The translations under genes were made by a program, and so were the position numbers. From Lomentospora prolificans (lineage: Eukaryota > Ascomycota > Sordariomycetes > Microascales > Microascaceae): a stretch of DNA of 64,000 bases. The stretch covers positions 496,001 through 560,000 of the forward strand of contig JARFXM010000004.1 of assembly GCA_029532625.1 (NCBI GenBank). The letters run 5' to 3'. The notes under the pieces are model-generated. The model was not told where the DNA came from. It was given only the letters and a program-made list of their open reading frames with translations, and did no database searches. How positions within the stretch are numbered: the stretch's first letter is position 1; every line of letters starts with the position of its first letter. Shown here piece after piece: positions 21,955 to 35,650 of the stretch.

Positions 21955-22900
21955 GTAAACACAAGTGCAGAGTCTGCGGGATATCCAAATTTGATACCGC
22001 CAGTAATAACCACCGCGATGGCAATGATAACATTTGCTTCGCTCCCAACACCACCATCAGCAATCATTCTAGCAACCACGGGAAGAAAAGCTTACCCTGC
22101 ATGATGGGCTTGAACCGCTTCCAGTGCTTGGCAGTGATGGCGCCGAGGAGTGCGGCTATCTCAATGCACGGCTGAGGTAACCATCATGATGGAGAAGGCC
22201 ACGAAATTGGGAACATAAGCGCGGCACTTATCTCGCTCGCAGAAGAGGAATAGATGGTCAATGGTGACGATCACAGACCCAATAATGGAGATACTAATGG
22301 CGAAGTATCTTCAGGAGGGTGGAATAGAAAGCTTGCGACTAGTGGCTGCGACCACGGCAGCTCTCCAGGCTACGGCTTCCAGGACGGCGAACTCACAAGT
22401 GGTAGGGGATACATTGAGGATGCAAGGGCATGGCAAGTAAGACTGCGACTAGGAAGCAATTCCCTGAGCGAACCACCGAATCCTCGGAGGCACACTCAGG
22501 AGATACATATGGAAGTCAGTGTCGGTGTATACGATCTTGGCTTCAGAAGAAGATGGCCCGTCTTACCCGGCTCGGAAATCAATCGTGAGATCTACAGGCT
22601 GATCCACAATAGCGGCAGCCATCATACCGCCAATGGAATTCACGACTGACGCGCTTTGGAGGCTTATAATTCCCTTCCGTCGTCACCCCACCGAGGGCCA
22701 GTTGCGATATCTTGGAGACGGTTGAGAGAGGATTGGGTCTGTCAAGCCAGTCCACATAGTGGCGGCCAAACTGAAGTCAACATGTTATGAAGTGGATAGC
22801 AAGGATATGCCGACGCGGATATTCCCCTGTAGGTCGGCACTAATGCAAATGACGGTGACTGAAATGACCAGACCCCGACATCCACATCCAGGTTTTGATC
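21955..22900 (-). pseudogene. Degenerate OPT oligopeptide transporter (3' part)
   Basis: No intact frame exists, but the minus strand contains consecutive pieces of an OPT-superfamily transporter of the fungal/YSL type, in the right order although in shifting frames. Recognisable pieces are TVSKISQLALGGV-like sequence near 22700, PPRIRWFAQG near 22460, CILN...TCEFAV...WRAA near 22400-22350, YVPNFVAFSIMMVTSAVH near 22180, and MIADGGVGSEANVIIAIAV near 22060, ending with GYPADS near 21970. Several in-frame stops and at least three frameshifts separate them. Base composition is not AT-rich, so ordinary decay rather than RIP is the likely cause. The 5' half of the gene is not recognisable. Confidence 0.7.
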
Positions 22901-23934
22901 AGGACGCATTTTAGAGTGTAATCTATGCTATTGAGGGAAGATTTGTCGGCGAGGTTTCGAAGACACTTAAGCTAGTGCAGTTTACATTCACCAAGAGCGA
23001 AGATGTGGCGAATGGTGACCAAACCGTGTTTCAAAATTGGGTGCTGACACGACTTCGACGATGGAGAGTGGTAATATTACCATCAGAGGAACACCTCTAG
23101 ATAGCGAATGATTAATGAAAGACGGTCAGTTATTCAAGGCTGCATGTTAATTGAAACTTATGAGCAAACGAGCCAGTATCGAGCGCTCGAATTGTTAATT
23201 GGGTCCTTCATGATTTAAGATTGCCTAAGTTTTTTGTGGTTTCTCCAAGGCCCGGCCTGGCAAGTGAAAATAGGGGCACATCCTACCTCTGCAAAAGGAT
23301 AGCTCTGCTCCCAAATTTCAAGGCCTATCCCAACTCGGATAGATAACGTATTGGAGTTAACTATTGACGTGTACTTTGGAATGCCAACAAGTTTAGGCAT
23401 TCAAGTCACCGTCGATTGAGGCGCGCCGTACCTTTTCGAAAACTGTTAATTCATTGAGGCGTATCAGGGTAGTGATGCTGGAGAGCACGACTTCCCAGAT
23501 TAAGAGTAGCTGGCCAACCCTTATAGCCAACGCGATAAGCAACGGCCATCGTTGAGACAGTTGCCAAGACAAGCCGTCAAACCATTTATTGTGTTTACCA
23601 CCCCGCATCTAGGGTTGTCTTCCCCGCTTTCAACGATACAGGCGTGATCGTGCGATAAAGGACGAGCCAGACAATAGAGAAGGTTCTATTCAGGTCCATC
23701 ACCCGGGAGAGACTATAACAGAGTCCGTATTAGACACCAGTTCTACAAAGATGGACAAGCCAATTCAACGCAGTACAACTTTACCCAGTGGACAAATATC
23801 GAAATACAAGAAACCTAGACGTGGCTGCCTTCGCTTGGAATTTAGGGACCATGGCATTATAAAATACGCGTGATCCAGCAATGTATATACATGTATTCTT
23901 GGGAGAGCAGCTACGCGATTAATCCTCGTATATA
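22901..23934. other. Gene-free stretch before the transposon nest
   Basis: About 1 kb with only short open frames on both strands and no domain recognised. It may include heavily decayed 5' parts of the OPT pseudogene. It ends at the TA dinucleotide (23933-23934) targeted by the DNA transposon. Confidence 0.4.
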
Positions 23935-23977
23935 AGTCCCACCCCCTAGATTGTAACCACCCATAGATTATAACCAC
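23935..23977 (+). repeat. Left terminal inverted repeat of the DNA transposon
   Basis: It contains two direct copies of a TAGATTRTAACCACC-like unit. It pairs with 38895-38937 on the opposite strand with two mismatches. Confidence 0.9.
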
Positions 23978-24991
23978 CCAAATCGACCTACAAAGTTGAA
24001 GTTATTCCTAGCTACCCTACATCTTCAATATATAATAATAACTTCAATATAGCCTCGAAAATAGTTATTTTAGCCTTAATTAAATGCTAATTTACTACTT
24101 ATATAAGAGCTCTTCATACTTATAAGCCCTGACCTTATCTATAGCTTCTTTAGTATTTAGAATATAGCTTATTCGATCCTAAGCCTATATAATATTATCT
24201 ATCTAAATAAACTATATATTAAGGTTATCTAAAGGTACTACTTTTTATTTTTTAGGCTTTAATTAGGTAATCTAATACTTAAGATACTAGATCTAGGTAT
24301 CTTAAGTTACTAGATTATAGCTTTACCTCTCTATACTTTTACCTACTTTTAAGAATAGCCTCCTAATAACTAGGTTATTCCTATCTTTTACTAGGAGTAT
24401 ATAAAGAAGCTATATAAGATTCTTTTTACTTTTTAGGGTTATTAGTATAAGGCTTATAAGGCTCCTTAATTATATAATAGGTAGAAGTTATAGTATTAAA
24501 GGCTATACCTTAAGTTTTATATTATTAGTATCCTTTACTATCTTATTTATTAGTAGCTTTACTATATTTAGAGGCTATAGCCTAGTCCTATATTATCTAC
24601 CCTTTATATTCTATTCTATAATAGCCTTAACCCTTACTAGGTAGTAGTATTATAAGAAAAGAGCCTTGCCTATAAGGGTATTATCACTGATTATTAAGAG
24701 TAGTATCTCTTTATAGTAGGTATCCTTTAGGGGTGAGAAAATAGATATATTAAGAGGCTAAAGAATATAGGATAAATATACTAATATGAAGTAGAGATAG
24801 ACTTTATTCTTAAAGTAGGTTTAAAGGAACTAATTAGTTATATAGCTCCTATACCTATTTATAATAAGGAGATACTACTTATTCTTATTAGCTAGCTTAG
24901 TATAGGGAATAAAGATTTCCTTAAGCTAATCTATAGTAATAGTATTATTAGTCTAGCCTTTCTTTATTACCCTAAACCTCTAGTCTCTAAG

Positions 24992-25388
24992 TGTAATGGG
25001 TTGAACCCCAGAATACGAGTGCCAGCGATGCTGGCACCCACTACACTCTCTCTATAGGCCTACTATGATTAGAACCCTGTATATCTCCCTAATAGGAGGT
25101 CCACTAGTAATCTCCTAGTGGATCTACTAGTATAGGACTGCCTATATACCCCCTATTAGGAGACCTATAAGTAATCTCCTAGTAGGCCTGCTATAGTAAG
25201 ACTACTTTATGACTATACTATGGGCCTACTCCTATAAGGGTATATACCCTTATAAGCAGCTCCTATATAACTACTACTATAGTAGAAGATCCCTTTTTCC
25301 TATTCCTTCCTTTTACTTTTTAGTTATTCTATAATAGATATATCTAGGCCTTATATTATAGACTATACTTTATAGCTAGCTTATAATA
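24992..25388 (+). repeat. 5' LTR of outer Ty3/gypsy element
   Basis: 397 bp; direct repeat of 37705-38101. It retains the intact start (TGTAATGGGTTGAACCCC), but its 3' end is mutated by transitions. Confidence 0.92.
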
Positions 25389-28300
25389 TATTATAGAATA
25401 ACTCTCTATAAAAGAACCCTTAGAAGTAATAGTTAGTCACTATAGTATCTCTAAGTATTCCCTTTATAATTAACCCCCCTTTACTAGAAGGAAAGACCTC
25501 TTTAAACCTTAACTAGGTAAACTATTTAGTTAAGTAAGCTATAAACTAGGCTACTTAACTAATATAGGAATAGCTAGCCTAGCTAACCACTACCCTATAA
25601 ATAATATAGGCTATAATAATAAACCTAGCCTTATTTACTAGTTCTATTCTAGGTATATAAATACCCCTCTCTAACTAGCCCTCTAAGCCCCTTACTAAGG
25701 AGATACCCTCTACTACTTACTAAGGAGTAGCTAAACTAAAACTCCTACTAGACCCCCCTAAGTTCACTAGGAAGTAGAAGGATTATAATATATAAGTATA
25801 GTAGATATATAATAAGATCTATTATAATAGCCTACTTATTAGGGATAATAAGAGGATATAATATATTATTAACTCCTACTTAGGACTAATACCTTAAGCT
25901 ATAATCTTAACTTTCTTTATTAAAAGTAGTCTAAATAGTCTCTAAGACCCTAAGATTTTTATAGACTATCTAGACTAGACCTATACTAATAGGAACTAGA
26001 GAGCCTATATATATAATAAACTTTATACCCTAAAATAGGAGGCTAATAAACTCTATTCATCTTACCTACCTAGGTATAAATAGCTAATAGTAGAAGTAGG
26101 TATAGCTAGTTAGGTAGATAATACTAAGATCTCCCTCCTTAAGAAGGGCTTTTACTAAGAGATCTATAAAAAGCTGATTAGTATAAACCTCCCCTCTAAG
26201 TACTTCTAGTAGATTAACTATATTAGAGAAATTATAAGTAAGCTTGAATAGCTAGAATAGAGCTTATGCCTAGCCTTCTACTAGAGCCCTAATTTAAATA
26301 AAAGGCTAGAAAAGAAACCTAGCTCCTAGTATACTCTAGACCCTTACCTCTAACTTAATAGAGATAGGGATATAAGGATAATAGGAGTGAACTATACCTA
26401 TATAGATAGATATAGTAAATAAAGATAGAATTATAGTTATTTACTAAGAAATAGGAGGGAACTGATATAGCCTTCTTATTTTAATGCTAGCCCTTATTAT
26501 AGTAACTCTAAATACTTGCCCATACTTATAAAAGAAGTCTCTATTAGGTAAGTTAAGGAAGATATAGAGAGTACTCTAGAATCCTTAAATAATAAGAGTA
26601 AGTTAGAAAAAGGCTTATTCTAATATAAAGTTAGGTATTAGAGCTACTAGTAACTAATAAGTAAGACTAGGAAGTTTTTAAGTTAAGAATAGATAGAAAC
26701 CCTATACTAATTACTATTTAAGTTAATAAAAAAGTTATTAAAGTACTAGTAGATACTAGTTATAACTTTTATATAGTTATTAGTAAATCTTTTACTAAGT
26801 TACTCTACCTCTTTTTTATTAATTAATTACTTTAAGTAGTATAGGGGTTCTTAAATAACTCTCTAGCTATATATATTTTAGGTGTAGCTATACTAGATAT
26901 AGAAATAGGAGGATTTATAGAATACTTTTTTATATATATTATCCCTAGCCTAAGTAAGGACTTATTCCTAGGTAAACCCTAGTTAGAAAGAAATACTATT
27001 ATATTCTATATAGACTAGTAGTACTTCTTCTATAGGAAGGTAGGGATTACTATCTATCTTATAAGTAAGGAAGAGCCTATAAGAATCTAAGAGATCTAAA
27101 TAGTAGCCCTTCTCCCTATATACTCTTTTACTATACTTTATAAGTACTTCTACCATAAGTAACTACCTATATCCACTTGGCTAAGAGTAGTAAGTATTAT
27201 AGATATAGATAAAGTACTTAAAAGGAAGGTTTTTATAAATCTAGAAGACTATATCCTATAATATATCCTTAAAAAGTTCCCCTAACTCTTCTCTAAAGGC
27301 TTTATAAACTAACTACCTTCCTATTAACTAGGAGTAGACTATAAGATCAACCTAGTCCTTAATAAGGATAGTATAGAACTACCTCTACTATAGGGGCTAC
27401 TATACTATATATCCAGAGAGGAACTACTAGTTCTCTATTAGATACTCTTTAAACTACTTAATAAAGGGTTTATCTAAACTAGTAGCTTACTAGTAGTAGC
27501 CCTAGTACTTTTTATATAGAAACTAGGAAGTGGCCTCCACTTCTATATTAACTACTAAGCACTTAATACTATATTAAAAAAGGATTACTACTCTCTCCTA
27601 CTAATTATAGAGACCCTATATAACCTAGCTAGTACCTAATAGTTTACTAAGCTAGATATCTATGCTACTTTCTATAAGATCTATATAGTAAAAGGCTATA
27701 AGGAAAAGACTACTTTCTGAATTTAATATAGACTCTTTAAATAGCTAGTATACTTATTTAGGCTATCTAATACTCCTATAACCTTTTAGTAGCTTATTAA
27801 TATAACCTTATATAAGTTTACTAATTTTATTACTACTTATATTAATAATATATTTATCTACTTAAGAGGGTCCTAGAGTGACTATAAAGTAAAAGTATAG
27901 AAGGTACTCTAAGTACTTTCTAATATAGGTTTATACCTAGACTTAAAGAAGTGTAAATTTAGTATAAAAATAGTTAAGTACTTAGGGTTTATAATAACTA
28001 CTAGAAAAGGTATTTTCTATAATTTAGAGAAACTAAGAGTTATCTATAAATAGGCCTTACTAACCTCTATAAGGGGTATTTAAAGTTTTCTTAGTTTTAC
28101 TAACTATTACTAAGTATTTATCTATAACTTCACTAAGGTAACCTAATTACTAACTTAGCTAATAAGGAAAGGGATCCTATTCTAGTAGGACTAAGAGTAG
28201 TAAGAGGCCTTTAATACCTTAAAGGTAGCCTTTATAAAGAAACTAATATTTTATTAGTAGGACTCTAAATAGCCTACCTAGGTTAAGATAGACTATTCTA

Positions 28301-28808
28301 GATCTACTCTAGGTAGTATCCTCTTATAGAAAGATAGGAGTAGGTAGTACTATATTATAGCTTACTATTTATAGTAGCTTAGCTCTACTAAGTATAACTA
28401 TTTTATCTATAATAAAGAGATACTAGTAATTATATAATACCTCTTTGAATAGTTTATAGAACTAACTAGTTATAGTACCTTTACTATACTTATAGACTAT
28501 TAGAATCTTACCTACTTTATAATAAGGTAGTAGTTAATAGAATAGTAAAGCTACTAAGCTAAACTTCTATCCTATTACTATTTTACCCTATATTACTACC
28601 TAAAGAGCCTAAATAGTATAGCTAATACTTTATCCTACTAAGAGTAAGATATCCCCTAGGATAATTTAGATAATTAAGAAATAGGATATTTTATCTAACT
28701 GATCCTTACCTCTACACTCTCTATAGAACCTATTATTATCCTACTAGAGCTACTTTAGATAGTATAGAGTAAACCTATAGAAAAGTCCCTAGTAATTAGC
28801 CCTATATA

Positions 28809-29239
28809 TGACGTTCCAACACTTCTGATAGGGTTAGTCACTTTAAGGTTAGAACAGTCAGGCCTATTAGTGGATAAGTAAGGCAGTCAGATAGTAATAA
28901 TAAAGGTCTGTAATATATATTCAAGTATGGTTCATAGAGTGACTTGAATTAACTACTGTAGAACTAAAGAATAACTAGAATATATGATGGTAATAACTAT
29001 GACTTATATAGACTTCATCTTCCTTAGGACTGCAGGCCCTGAAGGTACAGTCCTTCTGTGGACTGTACTTACCTCTAATACAGTCCCCTATGGACTGCTT
29101 GTATTCTAAGTATAGTCCTCTATTGATTGGCCTAGGTTGTGCTACCTAATCCTAGTCTTTCCGGGTTGTGCCGGAGTTTACCCTTTTCTGCTATACTTGT
29201 CTGCCCAGCCTGTATAAGAGGCCGGATCGGCCCGTGACA
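28809..29239 (-). repeat. LTR of inner Ty3/gypsy element (3' LTR by element orientation)
   Basis: 431 bp; direct repeat of 35651-36081. Its first half keeps more G and C than the other copy. Confidence 0.92.
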
Positions 29240-29449
29240 TGATGCCTCCTCTCCTTGGTCTTTATCCCTAAAGACCTTTTTGTTTTTTTTTTTTTTAATC
29301 CCTGTCGGCCCTGACCTATTGGTCCTTCTAGGTCAGTCTAACTTCTCCCCTTTTCCTTCCTTTGCTGTGATGCTGACAGTATATCGTACCGGGTAGCGAA
29401 ATGCCCTTCCACATAATCCCTCAGAAAGAAACAAGAGAACGAAAAGCTT

Positions 29450-30030
29450 GTGGAATACATTTCTTCCTTTGGTGACAACCTTGAAATGCTGTGCACCCAT
29501 TGTTATTACCAGAAGAAGGTGTGCTGCATGGCACCAAATTCTTCCCAATGTTTAGCCTGTGCTAAGGGGAAGTGTGCTTGCAATGGTTCCCTGGTGGCTT
29601 TATCTTGTGGGTATTTTCTATCTCCCCTACCTTCCTTATAGCAGTCCTAACTTTTTCCAGTATCCTATAATATAGCCAAAACCAAAAAGGTGGATAAGGC
29701 TTTGGAAAAATCTGAGGACTAGCTTCTTGAAATTATAGTGAGGATTACCTGCCTCTATTATCAGTGGAAACTCCTTAAAGAGTAGGGTAATGAACTTTAT
29801 TAGTATAGTATTACTAGTTTATTAATAGAGGAGGAGAGGGATACTCTTATTATTAAGACTTAGTAGGCTATTAGGGATGCTTAGTCCCTTAGTGTTTTTA
29901 GGGTGCTTGATTAGGATACCCTTAGTCTTACTCCTAACCTCCTACTATTAGATCTTAAGGTTTCCCTAGGTTCTCCTGGTGAAACTTTATAAGTAATATT
30001 AGGCTCCTAGCCAGATTCTAGATAGGCTCC
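29450..30030 (+). pseudogene. Six-cysteine ORF antisense to pol in the inner retroelement
   Basis: Plus-strand coding remnant just inside the left LTR, on the strand opposite to the element's pol. An open frame at 29450-29641 contains C-x2-C-x6-C-x8-C-x2-C-x6-C, spacing close to a fungal Zn2Cys6 cluster (CTHC and CLAC pairs with basic residues between). After it, the same region reads with stops as a charged, probably coiled-coil stretch (VDKALEKSED, then LLIEEERD) and a conserved-looking VFRVLD/LSLTPNLLLLD segment. The start codon is unclear, and upstream the frame is broken by a TAA. Similar short Cys-rich ORFs occur in fungal genomes near retroelements; the function is unknown. Confidence 0.55.
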
Positions 30031-33000
30031 TAAGTATTTTTATTGTGGTTGTAGCCTTTCTATTTAATTAAATATTTAACTTTCCTATTATTAATTATAG
30101 AGTTAAGAACCTTCTCTACTTCATATTCTCCTTCTATTATAGCTACTTCTATAGTTTCTTTAGTAGGTGTATCTTAGTATGCTGGTTTAAGTAGTGTAAT
30201 ATGGAATATAGGGTTTATCTTTATTATTTCAGGAAGTTATAGTTTATAGTTAACTTCTAAGATTTTCCTTTTTATGATAAAGGGCCTGATTTTTTAGTAA
30301 TTAAGTTTATTACTTAGTTATTAGGTTTTGATTTATAGGTCCCTTATTCCTGGTTTCTTTTGCAGTAGGTAGACCTTACTTCCCTCCTTAAAGGTTAGTC
30401 TTTTAATCCTTTTCCTATCTATATAATACTTTATCCTTTATTTTATAAACTCTAGTTCTTCTATTAGTTGCTTATAGAGTTCCTTTATTTTCTCTAATTA
30501 GATAATTACTTATTTAGCCTATATTTTTATTCCTATAGGCTTGAATCCTATCTTAGGTTGTATTCCATAGTTCATATAGAACAGCGATATTCCTATACTT
30601 TCTAATATATTAGTATTATAGGCATACTAGGCTAGGGGTAGTAGCACTACCTAGTTATTTTATTCCTAATTAATATAGTATTATAGGTAGGTTTCTAGTA
30701 TTTAAATTACCTATTCTACCTATCCTTAGGTCTTAGGATAGTAGGCTATGGATAACTTATAGTTAATTCCTAATCTATTTGAAAGGCTCTACTAGAAGTA
30801 GGAAGTGAAGATACTTCCTCTATTAGTGTTGATTTCTTCTAGTAGGTTATAGTTTGCGGCCACTGTCTATAGGAATAGTTCTACGAATCAAGGTGCTTTT
30901 ATAGCTTTATTGCAGGGTATAAAGTAAGTATATTTCATGAGTTAGTCTATGACTACTATGATACTATCGTATTTAACTCCTGTGGTTAGGTTTTCTAACT
31001 TTAGTAATTTAATAATAAAGTTAATAATAATCTTTTACTATAGTACTTCTAGTACTGGTATTAGCTATAATAGCCCTTGTGGCTTGTGTCGTGAGTTTTT
31101 GTTCTTTATGCATGAAGTGTATTCGGCAAGTACTTCCTTAACTACTATTTTTAGCTGTAGGATAAGGTATCCTCTTGGTATTCTTTTGATCGTTTTCATG
31201 ATCCCTAGGTGCCTACTAAGTAGTAACTTGTATATTACTTATATTAGTTCCTTAGCTAGTTCTAGGGGTACTGGTGTATTCTTCTTATATTATCCTTGTT
31301 TTAGATCCCTATAGTAGCTTTCGATTTCTTCTATTACCTTAGTAGTAGTATTAACTTAGTAGCTTACTACTAGTTGTCATAGGCTTCCTTATTTATTATA
31401 ATAGAATATTATACTTGCTTCCTTAGGTATCTTCTAGGAGTGATCTAGTCATCGACTAAGTGTATCAGCTTATCCATTTTCTTTTCCTTTAATATGTATA
31501 ATTTTGAAGTTATATTTGGAGAGGAATTCAGCCTATTAGACTTGTCACTTATTCAATTCCTTAGTGGTTGTAAAGCTAGTAAGGTTCTTATGATCAGAAT
31601 AGATAATAATAGGGTGTTTTGCCCTTATAAGGTAATATTTCTATTCCTTAAAGGCTTTAACAATTACTATAAGTTCTTTATCTAGGATCCTATATTATAG
31701 TATAGGTCCACTTAACTTTTTTAACATAAAAGTGATCAGGTATATCCTTCCTTATTCGTCTCTTTATCTGAGTTATACTCCTAGGGTATAGTCTAATACA
31801 TCTATCTCAACTTTGAAAGGTTTACTAGGGTCTACTTTATATAATACTAGTCTCTTGCAAATACTCTATTTTGCTTCTTAGAATACTTATTACTGTTCTA
31901 TCCCCTATACAAAGGTGTTCTTGTTCTTCATAAGCTCTGTAAGAGGTCTGACTCTTTTACTATAGTCCTTTAGGAACCTCCTGTAAAAATTAATGAATCC
32001 TAGGAATCCCTATACTTTAGTAACTATCTAAGGTACTGGCTAGTCAAGTATAGCCTTGACTTTTAATTCCTATATTCTGATTTCTCCTGGTTAGATAGTG
32101 TATCTAAGGAAGTCTACTTCTTGTATATAGAAGTAACTTTTCTTTAGTTCTACTAATAAGTTAGCATCATAGAGTTTTTATAGTACCTTTTCAATATATT
32201 CCTTATATTCCTCCAAGGTCTCTAAGAAGATAAGGATATTATCTAAATAAACTACTATAAACTGATCTAGGTGCTCTTATAGTATATAGTTAATCATAGT
32301 TTAGAAGGTTACTAGTATATTAGTAAGTCCAAATAGTATAACATAATATTCAAAGTATCTATATCAAGTATGGAAGGCTATCTTCCACTTATCTCCCTCC
32401 TTGATCCTGATAAGGTTATATACCCCTTTGAGATCTAGGGTAGTAAACCATTTTACTTTTTATAGTCTGTCCCTTAACTCTAAGATTAATAGTAGTAGGT
32501 ATTAGTTCTTAATAGTAATCTCATTAAGTTAGTAGTAGTCTACGCACATATATAGTCTTCTATCCTTTTTTAGTATAAAGAGGATAGGGTATCCTACTAG
32601 TAATATTAAGGGTCTAATAAACCCTTTTCTAATATTTTCTTATATATATTCCTAAAGTTCTTTTAACTGGTTTTTGTTTAGGTTATATATTAGTATGAAC
32701 TTGGGTTATATTCCTGGTTTGAGATGAATCTTGTGATCCTATTTGCTATATTCTAGGAGTCTGGTTTCTAATTCTTCTATGAATATTTTGCTATACTTGT
32801 GATATTATAGTGGTAAGTTCTGTATTATTTCTTCTTTTATTAGTATGGTAGTTATACTCATTATATAATATATTGTTCGGTTTTATTTGTATTTCTTTCC
32901 TTTTAGTAGGTGATTTGAATCTTTAGTGGTGAGTGCTTTAATATATACTATTATTTGAAAGGCTCTTGGTTCGTTTAGTATATACTACTCTAGTCAATGC

Positions 33001-35650
33001 TGCTCAGGGACTGAACTATTGATAGATTCTCCTTAGATCCTAGTCCAAGTGAGCTAATTAGTAATCCAGTCTATTCTCAGGTTTTAGGTTCTTAATTATA
33101 GTATACTAATCATAATAGGATAGTTTGATTCTATGATATCGAAGGATATTTTATTAGGTTGGTTTTAGATTATGATATTAAGGTGTACAGTCTCTATATT
33201 TACTATACCTTTTCTATACATGATAAGTTCTCCTTCACAGTTGCTTAATAGGTATGGTCATTCCTTGTGATTCCATGGGAGTTATAGTTTATTCACCATA
33301 TCTAGTGAGATGAAATTTCCTTATACTCTGCTATCTATTAAGGCTTTATATGTTCATCCTTGAATCATAATTAGTACTTTTAAATATTTAGTTTCATTAG
33401 AGCTTATGATATTTAGACTTTAGTTTTCTAGTGTGATAGCTTATTTGTAGCTTTCTTATACCTTTTTGGAAGTGTTCTCCAGGCTTTGTCGTCCTTGTGG
33501 TTCTTTGTGCTGTTGTTTGTGTATCTTCATGGCTTGCCTATTGTGTTCGAAGTTTTGTTATGCTACTTGTAGTCTTGCTTCCCTCATTGCCTGGTCGTCT
33601 TGTTTTACTATATCTATTTCTTTTTCTATAGCTTTAGTGTATGCCTGCATGGCTACCGCATCTACGTCGTCAAGCTCAGTTTTAAGTCCCTTAACTTATC
33701 CTTGTATTTCTATAATAAGTTTGTCGTATTCAGTCATCTATTCTAGGATGCCAGTAATAGTTTCATTAGTTCTATAGTTTGTGGTTTATATAAGTTCCTC
33801 TATATTTTTGGTTCTTGTTTCTATATATTCTAGTCTTCTAGCTGTTTCTACTTGTTGTGTTTTGATTTGACTGAGTTTCTTGATTATTAGTTTGAACTGT
33901 TTTGGTAGATTATTCTTTTAATCTTTGTCAAGTTAGTCGTAGAGAGTGTCGTCCAGCTTATTGATTACTTCTTTAAGGTTATAGACCTTCCTTGCTAGTT
34001 TTTCAGTGTCTTTAATATACTTATTAATTTTCTAGGTAGCTCCTTCTTCTTTAGTAGTAGGTATTACTTCTTAATAAGGGGGAAGTCCTTAGTTCTTAAC
34101 CTCTTTCCCTTTTCATTATTATCATGAGGTAATTTAGATCTACTCTATGTATTGAGTGTATTCTATAGGTGGTTTCTTACCTTGCTTATGGTTATGATGC
34201 TTCTGGTGGAATATAGTGATGTTTAGTTCTTTTACTTCTACTCCTAGGTACTTTTTAAGTACTATAAGTATCTCCTTTTTAATATTATTAGCTTTAAGGT
34301 TACTTGGTCTAGCCTTTTCTCTTTCTATAGTTACAAGGGTTCGCGGTTTTTGTAGGTAGTATCTAGCTCTATCCTTCCTATTATAGTGTACTTAATAGTT
34401 GTCGTCGTAGTATACAGTCTAATATATAACTTAGTAGTCTGGGATAGTACTATTAGCTAAGGTCTGAGTCTAGGTAGTAGGTTTATTACTAGCCCTACTT
34501 TACTTATTATTACTCTAGGTTTTTCCTTAAGGTGTAGGTCTCTAGCTCTTATTCTTTTAGTCTCCTTATTCTTTTCTCCCTGCTCCCTAGTTTCCTTTAT
34601 TTTAGTATTCTCTTGTAAAATATCCTATATAGCCATAGGTGTAGTATTTACTAAGATAGTCCTCTATTCGTTTCTTGATTCTATAGTTATCTTTTCATGT
34701 GGTGGAATCAAGTTCTATAGGCCCTGGGTGAGTTCCCTATAAGGTGTTGCTATTATATTATTTCCTAGTGTTAGCTTCCTATTTTTTGCTATATCCTCTA
34801 CTATATGGTGTCTTCTAGTGTTTCTCTAGTTGCTATTGATATAGTTAGTTATTAATCCTAATAGTAAGGTCTATATACTTTCTAAGTTCTATAGGAGTAT
34901 CCAAGATCTTATTAATTTTATCTTTTACTTTATCCTTTAACCTATAGTAGAAGTATTTGATTATAGATTTATTATCCTATTTAAGGTATATAGTAATTTG
35001 TCAGAACTTAGATATATATTCTAAGGCTAAGGTCTTTTATTAGGTTTCCCTAAGCTTTTATTTTATAGTCTAGTCTTTATCTAGATCTCTAAAAGCCCCT
35101 TTGATAGCTTCTTCAAAGTTGTTGTAGTTTTTGAACATTCTTTTGGTCGTGCTGTCTTATTGTATAGATTTATTAGTGTAGTAGTCCTATAAGGTTAGTT
35201 CAAACTATACTATAGTATCTCCAACCAGGAATCCCACTATACTAGTAACTTTAGTAGTAGCATCAGTGATTCTATAGTGGTTGTAATATGCCCTTATATA
35301 TATGAGGAAGGACTATAGCTTGATATAGCTTCTATTGAACTTCTTAGGTCTTGGGAAGTAGACCTTAGGCTTCCTTACTTCTATAATAGTGTTGGCAGTG
35401 GATTAGATAATAGTTTGGAAGAGAGATAATATATCTTTATATATGATAGGTTAGTATTATTCCTGGAGTTGAGTATTCTACTATTAGGCTTATTGAAGTT
35501 GCTCTATAAGTTCCTTAATCTTTTTAGCAAGCTGTTCCTTACTAGCAGCTATGATGCTAGTACTAGATGTAGTTTTATTTACTATAGTTCCTATTATTAG
35601 TTTCTTTACTATTTAAAAGGGTTACTTACTAAATAGGAGTAGTTAATATA

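Noticed and set aside
33466..33777. 103-aa Cys-rich open frame in the inner gypsy element
   Set aside because: It is antisense to pol and its Cys/Ser bias follows from RIP-altered sequence; no start context or motif spacing.
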